64,000 nt of DNA from Sipunculus nudus (taxonomy: Eukaryota > Annelida > Sipuncula > Golfingiida > Sipunculidae), in NCBI GenBank assembly GCA_026874595.1, contig JAPPUL010000084.1:166001-230000 (forward strand). Direction: 5' to 3'. Shown here piece after piece: positions 18,701 through 27,114 of this stretch. The first letter of the stretch is position 1. The number at the start of each line of letters is the position of its first letter. The translations under genes and the position numbers were made by a program. The notes below the pieces were generated by a model, which saw only the letters and a list, made by a program, of their open reading frames with translations, was not told the origin of the DNA and made no database searches.

Positions 18701-18791
18701 ATTCTGATTGATAAGCTTTTGAATTCTTTAAAACAGGTGTATAATTGGCAACGACAGTGCTATTTGGATTTTCTGCAATTGTATTATACAT
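15705..18791 (-). CDS. hsdR: Type I restriction enzyme, R (translocase/nuclease) subunit
   Basis: The 1028-residue protein is full length for HsdR. The N-terminal nuclease domain (about 20-250) has the PD-(D/E)XK pattern in YDVTILVNGLPLVHVELKRR. The SF2 motor follows: Walker A IWHTTGSGKTLTSFK near 320, motif II LIFDECHRSQFG near 425, motif III FGFTGTPIF, and a second RecA-like lobe (LIVVNMFLTGFDATTLNTLW). The C-terminal helical region would bind the methyltransferase core. HsdR pumps DNA and cuts unmethylated DNA when bound to HsdM2S. It is the last gene of the hsd operon, separated from hsdS by an extra gene and a probable terminator. The frame is intact, so the system may be active. Confidence 0.95.
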   Translation of the reverse strand: MYNTIAENPNSTVVANYTPVLKNSKAYQSESALEQEFIHLLKRNGYKYLNITNNDALIQNLKTQISDLNKITFSNLEWEQFFKQYLANTNEGIKEKTYKVQEDYIYNLRRDDGTTKNVRIIDKDNIHNNILQVINQYETLGNYKNRYDVTILVNGLPLVHVELKRRGVSIREAFNQIERYQKESFWADSGLFEYTQLFIISNGTHTKYYSNTTRNAYLKEQGVRSSGKKTSNSFKFTSWWTDAGNKRISDLVDFTNTFFSKHSLLAILTKYCVFTSDDSLLVMRPYQIAASEAILNKIAMATNHKQLGTLDAGGYIWHTTGSGKTLTSFKTAQLASKLDGMDKVLFVVDRKDLDYQTMKEYDKFKKGCANSNTSTNILTKQLANPKAKIIITTIQKLAKFISRPSNKGHSVFDRHIVLIFDECHRSQFGQMHNAITKAFKNYHIFGFTGTPIFATNSSSSANAVLKTTEQAFGQKLHAYTIVDAINDENVLPFRMDFINTLKEKEHIKDKKVRAIDMEAAANSPKRITHVTDYILEHFDQKTKRKEGFYSFNKLTNIKDLVKDKERDANKRIKETRNQVSLRGFNSIFAVSSIEVAKKYYAEFKSRKSNLKITTIYSFSPTEEEIEDGLLPDEHFDTDALDKPSRDFLEMVIDDYNNHFDTNYDTSADKFENYYKDLSQRMKNREIDLLIVVNMFLTGFDATTLNTLWVDKNLRHHGLLQAFSRTNRILNSVKTFGNIICFRNLEQATNEALAIFGNKEAEGIVLLKSYNDYYNGWDADKGEHQQGYRELIAELQERFPLPIFIESEQAEKSFIRLWGAILRIRNILSSFDEFAGNEILSERELQDYQSAYLDLYDKLCKNKDGDKENVNDDIEFEIELIKQVTINIDYILQLVIKYHHSSMKDKEILTIIDKAMNSSITLRSKKELIKNFINSLNVYSDVDSDWRAFVDKSKDEELEKIIQKENLNPEKTRKFITNAFRDGELKSIGTSFANILPPLPIFDKNNTRLKTKSRVLDKLNIFFGKYSEG

Positions 18792-18985
18792 TAAAAAGCC
18801 TCCTTTTCATACAACTTCATACAACAAAACTTTTAATGTGTTACGACGCTTATTAATAAACAAACGTATCTTTCTTTTATTATCTTTCTTCTATACTAGT
18901 ATCTAACTAATATCTAACAAATCCAAGATTGTATTATATATAAACTATGCATAATACACTCTGTCTTAATAATACACTCCGTCTT

Positions 18986-19025
18986 AAAAGATAAGCTCTT
19001 ATCGCAAACATTAAAAGAGCTTATC
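18986..19025 (-). terminator. Hairpin terminator after the extra hsd-locus gene
   Basis: An 11-base perfect stem, GATAAGCTCTT paired with AAGAGCTTATC, has a 14-base loop. Read on the minus strand it ends in TTTT. It follows the stop of the gene at 19036 by ten bases and lies before hsdR, so hsdR may be transcribed separately or partly by readthrough. Confidence 0.6.
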
Positions 19026-19035
19026 ACAGTTATTT

Positions 19036-19689
19036 TTAAACTAACAAATCTACCAACTTATCTCGCCATAATACTCCCTCTAACCGTTCTAAAAATTTAT
19101 CTGCTAACAAATGTTTGTCTAGTCGAGTTAATAGCGGTTTCCCTATTTCCTCCGAAGGAGCTCGATTTAAACCTAACTTTTCAATCTCAACTGTGGCTTC
19201 ACAATATTCAAGTTCAGGACCTGACTCATATAACGTTACAACAAATGTCCGATTTAAAGCTGTTATTATCTTATCGAAACGTTCTTTAAGACCCAAACTT
19301 TCGTCGTCAACTAACTCTTTTTGAGATCCAAAAACTTTCTTTTTTGCTAGCGATTTCAACAAAGCATTTACTGTCTTTGTCAAATCTTTAAGTAACCTGT
19401 TAAAAACCTTTTTATCAGAACTACTTGCGTTGTCTAATAACCCATAAACCTTTTGAAACCTAGTATCTACATCAGCCACCCGTTTTAATTTGCTTAGATA
19501 CGATCCTTTCATAAGAGTCGAAACACGAAACCTGCTTCTTAAATACCTTAAGTTCCTTCGCTTATCTCGCCATCGAGCTATTAGATTTAAATCCTTATTT
19601 CCCTCATATTTTATTTTTATACCTTTACACTTCTCAATCTCATTCTCGTATACCGACATAACCTTAGCTAAATTATCAAACAAATTCAT
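19036..19689 (-). CDS. Unknown gene inside the hsd locus
   Basis: I do not recognise this protein. The start at 19689 (MNLFDNLAKVMSVYENEIEK) is preferred because AAGGAG lies seven bases upstream; a longer frame to 19782 has no ribosome site. The 217 residues are mostly charged helix with basic clusters (RWRDKRRNLRYLRSRFR) and a C-terminal acidic and Leu-rich part (LDKHLLADKFLERLEGVLW). No membrane segment, zinc motif or nuclease motif is evident. It lies between hsdS and hsdR in the same orientation, where other systems sometimes carry anti-restriction-avoidance, toxin-antitoxin or regulatory genes. A DNA- or RNA-binding accessory is possible from the basic helices; this is inference. Confidence 0.6.
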   Translation of the reverse strand: MNLFDNLAKVMSVYENEIEKCKGIKIKYEGNKDLNLIARWRDKRRNLRYLRSRFRVSTLMKGSYLSKLKRVADVDTRFQKVYGLLDNASSSDKKVFNRLLKDLTKTVNALLKSLAKKKVFGSQKELVDDESLGLKERFDKIITALNRTFVVTLYESGPELEYCEATVEIEKLGLNRAPSEEIGKPLLTRLDKHLLADKFLERLEGVLWRDKLVDLLV

Positions 19690-19826
19690 ACTAATACTCC
19701 TTTTTCTAACTAGTTCTATAGCAGTATTTGCCGCAGTAACTCGGAAACCTTTTGTATCTATAATAAATAAACCCCTCTCCAAAAACTAAACTATATATAC
19801 TGCTTTTTTATCTACATGTCAAGTAA

Positions 19827-20942
19827 TTACTTGAATGTTAACAATTTGTTTCTATAATATTCATATTGTTTTTTACGAGCCTCAAGCTCCGTCTCAAGTT
19901 CCGTCTCAAGCTCTGTAAAACTATCTAATATCCGTACAATCTCCTCCTGTATCTTAAGAGGCGGAACGGGAACTGGTATATTAATCATTTTAGCTTTAGT
20001 GAGTTTTGCACGCTCTCCACCCGATAAAAACGGACGAAAGTTTTTATTTCTAAGATAATGAAATAAAAACCTATTATTTAAGTTGTCCTTTGCTTTAATA
20101 ACATGAACATGATTATTTGCCCAGAATTTCCCCCTTGTATATTGAACAGAATAATTATCTAAACTTGCAGAACCATCTTCAGCAATTAACACATAATTAC
20201 CCTCATGGGTATAATCCTCAACATAATCTTGTATATTATTAGCACCATAATATGGAATTTTCCCTACAATTCTTAGACTAGATTTTACAGGTTTTCTTTT
20301 GTTGTTAGCAATTACACAAGTTCTTTCTATAGGCTTATACTCCACCTCACTCGGGCTTTCCACGTTTTCTGAAAACGACAAAAGTGTGTTTCTATAATAT
20401 TCATATTGTTTTTTACGAGCCTCAAGTTCCGTCTCAAGCTCCGTCTCAAGCTCTGTAAAATTATCTAATATCCGTACAATCTCCTCCTGTATCTTAAGAG
20501 GCGGAATAGGGATTTTTATTGTAGACATTACATTACTCATAAGTTTCGGGTTTCCCATTCCGCTACTCACATAGTTTTTTGAAGATATACTTAAAACATA
20601 GTATAAAAACTTAAGATTAATTTTTTCGGGTAAATTATTACTTATTAACCCACAAACATTTGTAATGCTAAATTTTTCTCTGTCATGATAGAAAACTGAC
20701 CCAGCATTGGCTCCATCAGTTGTCCATGTTATGTATGTTCCGTCAAAGTCGTACGTGTTTATTTTCCCAAAAATCCCTTTATTTGCAGTTTGGGAAGAAT
20801 AAACAGGATAATCTCCTGCATTATCTCGCAAATAATCTTTCGACATCACTCGCCCTCTTGAAAGCGTACATGTTTTACTAAGACTTATATACTCAACCCC
20901 GCTCGGACAGTACTTTGCTAGTAAATCGTCTATCTTACTCAT
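19827..20942 (-). CDS. hsdS: Type I restriction-modification specificity subunit
   Basis: The 371-residue protein has two target-recognition domains, each followed by a conserved helical spacer (residues about 145-190 and 325-371). Both spacers are almost identical: IPPLKIQEEIVRILD, then FTELETELETELEARKKQYE. HsdS fixes the bipartite DNA target, each domain reading one half, and the spacer length sets the gap between halves. The TELE units are encoded by 12-base repeats, as in the EcoR124 family where the repeat number alters the target. The ATG overlaps the hsdM stop by four bases. The near-identical DNA of the two spacer regions would allow recombination that swaps domains. Confidence 0.93.
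   Translation of the reverse strand: MSKIDDLLAKYCPSGVEYISLSKTCTLSRGRVMSKDYLRDNAGDYPVYSSQTANKGIFGKINTYDFDGTYITWTTDGANAGSVFYHDREKFSITNVCGLISNNLPEKINLKFLYYVLSISSKNYVSSGMGNPKLMSNVMSTIKIPIPPLKIQEEIVRILDNFTELETELETELEARKKQYEYYRNTLLSFSENVESPSEVEYKPIERTCVIANNKRKPVKSSLRIVGKIPYYGANNIQDYVEDYTHEGNYVLIAEDGSASLDNYSVQYTRGKFWANNHVHVIKAKDNLNNRFLFHYLRNKNFRPFLSGGERAKLTKAKMINIPVPVPPLKIQEEIVRILDSFTELETELETELEARKKQYEYYRNKLLTFK
19880..19915. repeat. 12-base repeats in the distal HsdS spacer, three units
   Basis: Units of the type CTCAAGCTCCGT (plus strand) occur three times in frame and encode TELE repeats in the C-terminal helix of HsdS. Point differences between units are silent. Confidence 0.9.
20420..20455. 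repeat. 12-base repeats in the central HsdS spacer, three units
   Basis: The same TELE-coding 12-base unit occurs three times between the two target-recognition domains, 540 bases from the distal set. The flanking sequence is also nearly identical over about 120 bases (19851-19970 and 20391-20510). Confidence 0.9.
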
Positions 20943-22507
20943 TTTTCCCCCTCTAAATCCGCCACTATCGCATCTATTTCACGACGAAGCTTATTTTGCC
21001 GCTCTACACAACTCTTAATCGAAGCGTTCAACTCTTTAATGTCTATCTTCTCTCGTTTGTCCTCAGGAACAACATATCCTCCTACACTAAGATTATAATC
21101 CTTTTCCTTTAACTCTTCATGGTTTACAACACAAGAAAAATACTTTATATCAGCTCTCTTTGTATAACATTCCAAAATCTTTTTAGCGTTACTTTCACTT
21201 AACTTATTCTTTGCATCTCCCCGAACAAATTCATTTGTTGCGTCAATGAACAATACTTGACTATCTACTTTATTCTTTTTTAGCACCAATATACATGTTG
21301 CTATCGATGTGCCAAAAAATAAATCGCCTGGCAATTGTATAACCGCATCTACATAGTTATTATCTACCAAATACTTCCTAATCTTTTGTTCCGCTCCACT
21401 ACGATACATTACCCCAGGAAAACATACAATAGCAGCTGTCCCGCTCGTTGCAAGCCACGAAAGACAATGCAGCACAAAAGCTAAATCTGCCTTTGATTTC
21501 GGAGCAAGTACTCCAGCAGGCGTAAACCGCTCGTCATTTATAAGAAGTGGATTACTCTTCCCTTCCCATGCTATCGAATAAGGAGGATTTGATACTATTG
21601 CTTCAAAAGGTTCGTCATCCCAATGTTTTGGATCGGTTAACGTATTGCCATGTGCTATGTCAAACTGATCGTAATTGATATCATGTAAAAACATATTAAT
21701 TCGGCAAAGGTTATATGTTGTAATATTACTCTCTTGTCCAAAAAAACCTTTCCGTACATTTTCTTTCCCCAAAACCTTGGCAAACTTAAGTAAAAGTGAA
21801 CCCGAACCACAAGCAGGATCGTATACCTTATTCACCTCTTTCTTCCCAACAACCGTAATTTGTGCAAGCAGTTGCGAAACCTCCTGCGGTGTAAAGAACT
21901 CACCTCCTTTCTTCCCGGCATAAGCTGCATACATTCCTATCAAATATTCATAAGCATCACCAAAAAGATCAATTGAGTTGTTGGCATAGCTTCCAAGTTT
22001 TAAATCTCCAATAGCGTTTAAAAGATTTGCCAGTTTCTCATTACGTTTTATAACGCTTGCTCCCAATTTATTACTATTTACATCTATATCATCAAATAAA
22101 CCTTTCATATTCTTTGCATTGTCTGTGTCTTGGGCTGAGCTTTCTATATTTTTAAAAACCTTTTCAAGAGTTTCATTTAGGTTCGAGTCGTTTGGAGCTT
22201 GTCTTTTTACATTCTCAAAAAGCTCACTCGGATAAATGAAGAAGCCTTTTTCGTCTAAGATGGTCTCACACGCCTGTTTGGCGACATTATCATTTAAAGA
22301 TGCATAATTGAAGTTTTGCTCTCCCGCTTCCTTTTGCTTTTCATTAACATAAGAACTTAGGTTTTCTGAAATAAAACGGTAAAACAATATGCCAAGTACG
22401 TATTCCTTAGAGTCCCACCCATCAAGAGTGCCACGTAACTTATTGAGAACTTCCCAAATTGTAGCATGCAGAGCTGCACGCTCTTGTTCTTTTTTTTTAT
22501 GAACCAT
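20939..22507 (-). CDS. hsdM: Type I restriction-modification methyltransferase subunit
   Basis: A protein of about 522 residues. It has the N-terminal HsdM helical domain (LRGTLDGWDSKEYVLGILFY), SAM-binding motif I VYDPACGSGSLLLKFAK, catalytic NPPYSIAWEGKSNP (N6-adenine type) and a C-terminal coiled region that contacts HsdS. It methylates adenine in the target and, with HsdS, forms the core enzyme. I start at ATG 22507 (MVHKKKEQERAALH) because AAGGAG is seven bases upstream; the longer frame to 22543 lacks a ribosome site. First gene of the hsd operon. Confidence 0.95.
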   Translation of the reverse strand: MVHKKKEQERAALHATIWEVLNKLRGTLDGWDSKEYVLGILFYRFISENLSSYVNEKQKEAGEQNFNYASLNDNVAKQACETILDEKGFFIYPSELFENVKRQAPNDSNLNETLEKVFKNIESSAQDTDNAKNMKGLFDDIDVNSNKLGASVIKRNEKLANLLNAIGDLKLGSYANNSIDLFGDAYEYLIGMYAAYAGKKGGEFFTPQEVSQLLAQITVVGKKEVNKVYDPACGSGSLLLKFAKVLGKENVRKGFFGQESNITTYNLCRINMFLHDINYDQFDIAHGNTLTDPKHWDDEPFEAIVSNPPYSIAWEGKSNPLLINDERFTPAGVLAPKSKADLAFVLHCLSWLATSGTAAIVCFPGVMYRSGAEQKIRKYLVDNNYVDAVIQLPGDLFFGTSIATCILVLKKNKVDSQVLFIDATNEFVRGDAKNKLSESNAKKILECYTKRADIKYFSCVVNHEELKEKDYNLSVGGYVVPEDKREKIDIKELNASIKSCVERQNKLRREIDAIVADLEGEK

Positions 22508-22894
22508 TCTGTACTCCTTGCTAAGCTGCCTATAAATCTGCAATTCCTTTCGAAAATGCCAAGATTAGTTCAATAATTCGTTAAGATTTTAGCATCTATA
22601 ATAATCTATTATTTTATATGGTAAAATAGTAGGACATTAGCAAAAAAATGTGCATTAGGTCTAAATAATTATAGTATATTTCTACATGACATTCTGTTTG
22701 ATAGTCGAAAAAAGCTAGTATTCATGGGAAATCTAAATTGAGTATGTGTAAAAGTACACTGCCGGTTTCATATCTAACAGAATTTAATACTTTCTATAAA
22801 ATCCTTTTAAAAGGGCTTTATTGTTAGATGTTTTTTAAAGTTAAAAAGCTATGCTTTAGTTTAGAGTTAGGAATGAAGCAAAAAGGAGAGTTAT
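22508..22894. other. Divergent intergenic region between hsdM and a lipoprotein gene
   Basis: This AT-rich gap of nearly 390 bases must hold promoters for both directions. I see several TATAAT-like words but no pair I would defend, and no gene. Confidence 0.5.
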
Positions 22895-23425
22895 ATGAAT
22901 AAGATATTAGTATTACTATTTGTAATGTTGTTGGTTTCAAGCTGTGCGACGTCTAAGCTGATTAAAGTAGACACACGTCTTAATAAAGATGAAGCAAGGG
23001 CTCTTCTGGCCAAAGGAAATAATACAATAAAAGGAAGCTCTTTAATTCGTACACGAGGAGGGGATGTAGTAACTTGTGCAGGTAATAAAGTATTATTAGT
23101 TCCAGCGACATCGTATGCAGTAGATCGTATGGAAAAGCTATTTGGTAATCCGCTAAAAGGTTTTGTAGAAAAAGTTAATGTAAATGAGGTTAAGACAGAT
23201 AATAAGTTTGAAGAGAATGAGTATTTAAATCTAACAAAGAGTACAAGATGCGATGCTCAAGGGTTTTTTGAATTTAAGAATGTTGCTGATGGTGAGTTTT
23301 TTATAACAACGAATATAACTTGGGAACTATTTTATTGGTATTATACTGTAAAGCAAGGTGGTTCTGTAATGGAAAAAGTAAGTGTTAAGGGTGGAGAGAC
23401 GAAGGATATTGTTTTAGCTCCATAA
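22895..23425 (+). CDS. Lipoprotein with C-terminal carboxypeptidase-regulatory-like domain
   Basis: A 176-residue protein. A signal peptide with lipobox (LLFVMLLVSSCATSK) places Cys17 as the lipidated residue. The C-terminal third (CDAQGFFEFKNVADGEFFIT) has the Gly-x-F-x-F turn of carboxypeptidase-regulatory-like beta-sandwich domains. AAGGAG precedes the ATG closely. It is a single-gene unit ended by the hairpin at 23594. A role in surface structure is likely, but no specific function is recognised. Confidence 0.75.
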   Translation: MNKILVLLFVMLLVSSCATSKLIKVDTRLNKDEARALLAKGNNTIKGSSLIRTRGGDVVTCAGNKVLLVPATSYAVDRMEKLFGNPLKGFVEKVNVNEVKTDNKFEENEYLNLTKSTRCDAQGFFEFKNVADGEFFITTNITWELFYWYYTVKQGGSVMEKVSVKGGETKDIVLAP

Positions 23426-23480
23426 GTTATAATGCTATTCAACAAAAGTCTCTAAAAAGATTTAAAGGGAGGAGCTATCT

Positions 23481-23522
23481 ATGTCTTGGTCTTGGCATAG
23501 TAATTGGTGGGTATCTGGCTGA
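23481..23522 (+). CDS. Possible 13-residue Trp-rich leader peptide
   Basis: A GGAGG-led ATG begins a 13-codon frame, MSWSWHSNWWVSG, with four Trp codons and a TGA stop. A strong hairpin follows about 70 bases later. Trp-dense mini-genes of this kind can be attenuator leaders, but no trp gene lies downstream on this strand. It may be an orphan leader or chance. Confidence 0.3.
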   Translation: MSWSWHSNWWVSG

Positions 23523-23593
23523 TATTTATATTAGTCTCTACTTAAGCATCATTTTATTCAAATTAGGTCTAACACACATAAAGGGAACAGATA

Positions 23594-23626
23594 AAAGGGA
23601 TACTTTCTTGTGAAAAGTATCCCTTT
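23594..23626. terminator. Strong bidirectional hairpin terminator
   Basis: A perfect 13-base stem, AAAGGGATACTTT and AAAGTATCCCTTT, with a 7-base loop lies between the plus-strand lipoprotein gene and the minus-strand pseudogene that converges on it. The A/T-rich stem ends would serve as the U-run side in either direction. Confidence 0.8.
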
Positions 23627-23641
23627 ACGTTTAATATATAT

Positions 23642-25770
23642 TTAGTGGACAGGAATATTTAGATTAAATATAAATATTTGTCCGCCTTGATCTGCTTGAT
23701 ACTTTGCCAAAACTCCTCTAGATTCTCCTTTGCTTTGAACAACGCTAAGCATTGTGTGTTGGCTTAAAGGCAAGCTTTTTTGTATCATATATTCACCTAC
23801 TCCATGTAATTCGTTTATTGTGTAGAATTTTCCATTAGGCTTTTTAGCAACTAAAGCCGAAATATCCCAACTACCAGAGAATTCTGCTGGAGTTGCCTTT
23901 GAAAATGTCCCACCGTATGCTGAGGCTTTAGCAGCAGCCCGCGGATTTTTCTTGCCACCCGCCATCGCAAGAAAATAACCTTGATTAGGCCTCTTCAGTT
24001 TAAGCGTTTTTGGATCAATGAGCAAAGCAAATTTACGTTCTCCCAACTCGTTACCAGAATCTTCGTCAACAATTAATACATCAGCATCGGATGCCTTGAT
24101 CCATTGTAAACCATCGGGTGCAGTTGTCTTAGCTTTGCCATCTTTCCACACAGCAGCAGTACTACCTTCTATAGTCCTCCCTCTCCTGCCAACTTCTAAC
24201 CTTAGTGAGCCATCATATGCACCAACTATTCGAGTAACATCAACAGCAACTGATTTTGGCAGATCTCCATTTGCTTCTTTTATCTCCTCTGTAAAGTTTG
24301 TCAGATCAAATGCTAAAATTGCACCACTATAAGTCATATTTTGAACAAAGCGTTGCTTGTCCACATCAGGGTCTACTGCTGAGTGTTCTGCTTTGGAATC
24401 GCCAACAAAATAGGTAAAATCCTTTGGCTGCTCAGAAGCTTTAGACCACAATAGCATCTGTGTATCCTTGATGGCAACAGGCTTATCGAAACCTTTCCAC
24501 TGATACGAAGTAGGAAAAAAGATAGCTTTAAAAGTGTCTGGTGCATCCTTATTTTGCAAATAGGTATCCATCATCTTGTCTGATGTGTCAATCTTAGATA
24601 TTCCAAGCTTTGCAAAGTCGCTATTTTTCAATGCTAAACCGTAAATCTTCCCATACAAAAGCCCATTGCTTCCAAGAAACTTATCTTTTCCATTCGCTCT
24701 TTTAGAAAGCTTTTTCCCTGATGCATCAACTCCTTTCTTGCCAACGTAAATACGTAAAGGTGAGGGCTCAACTTCATGATTGTAACCAGATAAAACAATT
24801 ACAACATAACCTTTCAATTTAGGATTAATGGGTAGTAGCTTCTCATAGCCTGTCTGGCCGAGGGACTTGATGACTTAGCTGAAGATGACTTCTTTGTAGT
24901 AGCTTCTCATAGCCTGTCTGGCCCAAAGCCGCTACCTTATAAGCAGTTTCATTTGCAATGTCAACAACCAACGAGGCAAGCCCCATTGTATCGTTTGTAT
25001 AAACCTTTTTATTCTCTTTCCCAAACATCTTTTGGATATCCCACTCTTCTGAGACAAGCCAAACATCATCTACAAAACCAAGCCCTAGCCCATATTTGCC
25101 CGCTTTTTCAAAGTGTGCACCACAAAAAGATTGAAAAAAGAAATCTGCGACTGTAAGCTGCATTTCTTTTTTGAAATCAACTAAAGTACGATTAAATGCT
25201 TGATTGACCCAAAGTCCATTTTGAGACTTCGGTTTTACTATTCTCACCAAAAACATTGTACACCTGATTAAAAAGCTTCCCTGACCCTTTTACCATCTCA
25301 GAAGCTGCTTTATCATTATTTAGAAAGCGTGCAAATTTAGCTCTATCATAGTCGATAGTGTGAATATGGGAACCGGTAAAAGTTGCCTCGCTCTTCATTT
25401 TCCAAGGATAGGTCTAGCTTGACATTGTGGCGTAGGACTCTGATTGATAGGCGACCCTGATCGTATTGTTATCTTTTAGCCATGCTGCATGTCCATCTGG
25501 ATAGACGGTAAGTACCTGTTTAGATGTTTTATCAACTTCTTCTACCGTTGCAATAGCTTTTATTTTGTTTATATATCGAAAGTTAGTATCTCCACTTTGT
25601 CCATCTATAGTTTCCCAAGAGTCATCCGCAAACGAAGCCTCTGCAATTAATGCTTTAACTTCACCGATTGACTTAAGTTCTTTAGAGCTTTTGTCTCCTT
25701 TATATCCTACCAAAAATGTGGACACAAATAATGAAGCTATATAGGCTAATAGCCTTAGCTTTTCTAACAT
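23642..25770 (-). pseudogene. Secreted protein of unknown function broken by a stop, a frameshift and a 64-base insertion
   Basis: Four consecutive frames make one gene of roughly 700 codons. It starts at ATG 25770 (GAGGAG upstream) with a signal-like LLAYIASLFVSTFLVGY. An in-frame TAG interrupts it at 25414-25416, since the frame continues unchanged to MKSEATFTGSH. A one-base shift near 25225 moves GEN into PKSQNGLWVNQAF. A 64-base partial duplication at 24832-24923 breaks LGQTGYEKLL from LKGYVVIVLSG. The largest piece, 23642-24817, has 391 codons and an intact C-terminus. SFCGAHFEKAG and WLVSEEW motifs recall large periplasmic phosphatase- or beta-propeller-like proteins, but I cannot name the family. 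Confidence 0.6.
24832..24923. repeat. 28-base direct repeat flanking 36 unique bases
   Basis: The 28-base sequence at 24832-24859 recurs exactly at 24896-24923. Since 64 is not a multiple of three, the duplication shifts the reading frame of the pseudogene. The 36 bases between have no visible gene content. It resembles a local slippage or repair duplication. Confidence 0.85.
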
Positions 25771-26004
25771 TTTATTTCTCCTCATAATGCAATACTAATT
25801 GCTTTAATTTTTGGTATAAACGATAGTTAATATTTTTATTATGGCAAGCTCCTTTAATTTTACTTTGATTATGTACTATTTTTCATAGACTAAGCCAATA
25901 CTATTGTCTTGTTTAGTCAAGTTCATTCTAAAAAAGTGAGGACAAGCCTATTAAACTGCAATATTTAGCCAAATAGGTATTTAGTTATATCATGTTGATA
26001 TTAC
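25771..26004. other. Intergenic region without a recognised gene
   Basis: AT-rich sequence upstream of the broken secreted-protein gene; it probably held its promoter. No structure stands out. Confidence 0.4.
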
Positions 26005-26896
26005 TTATTTAAGTGTTGACCATGTTCCTACTGCAAAATTCCATATCGTACCGTCCCAATCTGTAAAGGTATTTATGGCAATATCGCTTTTCTCTATTGC
26101 TCTAAGCCCAGATTTACTCCCTTTGCCAACGTTCTTTGTCGGCTTTGATAGTGTTTTTACAAAAGAGTTATAATCTTACCTTTGCCACTAATATAGCCTA
26201 TAAAACGGCCAAGTCTTATCTTGTCAGCTGCTTGCTTCTGCAGTTGAATAGCTGTTTTTTACAGCACCACAATTATAGCCAATAAATCCTCCTACATAAG
26301 CCTTGTTTTGTACGCTTTCCGCCGTCAGTTTAGTACTCTTTGCATAACTATTTTCTACTTTGTTATCTTAATCGACATTTCCAATTAGCCCGCCTGCCTT
26401 GTGTATGCTACTAACATTACCTGTTGCATAGCTCTCTTCTATTAGTTTGCCAAAATTTGTGCCAACAAGTCCTCCTACAGATTCCACTGTTCTATGATTC
26501 TCTATTTTACCACTTCCCATCACATGAACATTTTTTATCTGTCCTCCATTCTCTCCTGCAAGTACATCATATTCCAAGTTCCACTATCTTCCACAAAATC
26601 TACTGCTCTATATTTACATTCTTGACTACTCCATCAGATTCTATTCCCCTTATTAGCCCTGTGGTCATATAAACAGGCCCTGTTTTAAACGACTTTATTA
26701 GCTTCTTTTCGTTACCATCTAGCTTACATCTAAACTCTTCTATACGCTCCCAAGATGTTAAGCTAATATCAGATGTTAAACAAAACTCCTGTTCCGTTTG
26801 AGCTTTTAACTTCTCTTTTATAGAAATACTAATACTGAGTGCAATGTGTATATTAATAAAAGATGTGTTTTCATAAGTAAAACTTCTTCTTTTCAA
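26005..26896 (-). pseudogene. GLUG-repeat surface protein, decayed
   Basis: Broken minus-strand frames carry GLUG-type repeats. VGGLVGTNFGKLIEESYATG is intact in frame at about 26430-26500, and GFIGYNCGAVKNSYS appears near 26270. The C-terminal end WDGTIWNFAVGTWSTLK, followed by a stop at 26005, is typical of this family. The N-terminal part (26896 to 26600) reads as a secreted or lipid-anchored start plus a globular stretch. Several stops and shifts separate the parts. GLUG proteins are exported repeat proteins, often adhesin-like. Confidence 0.65.
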
Positions 26897-27114
26897 TTTT
26901 TGCTAATCAGTATAGCAACTATTTTCATTATGACAAGTCTCAATTTATGTTATTGCTCTTTTGAAGAGATTAGTCATTAATATGCTCTTTAACATGAAAA
27001 GATGGTTCCGGATTTACGAGCTTTTAAAAGCTTTAGTAACCGTATTAATACTAGGCTTTAGCAAATTAATTTGATATTATTGGTATTATAATTAAAAGCT
27101 AGAGAGTAATTGTC
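26897..27114. other. Intergenic region before rtcB
   Basis: About 220 AT-rich bases between divergent units. A TATAAT at about 27089 lies close to the rtcB start, but I do not see a well-spaced -35 element. Confidence 0.35.

Noticed and set aside
24832-24923. 28-base repeat, 36-base spacer: CRISPR-like unit
   Set aside because: Only two copies, and the repeat is part of a protein-coding sequence; no cas genes are nearby. It is a local duplication.
23642-25770. Naming the broken secreted protein as PhoX-type alkaline phosphatase
   Set aside because: Some motifs are reminiscent, but I could not identify the catalytic residues, so no family name was given.
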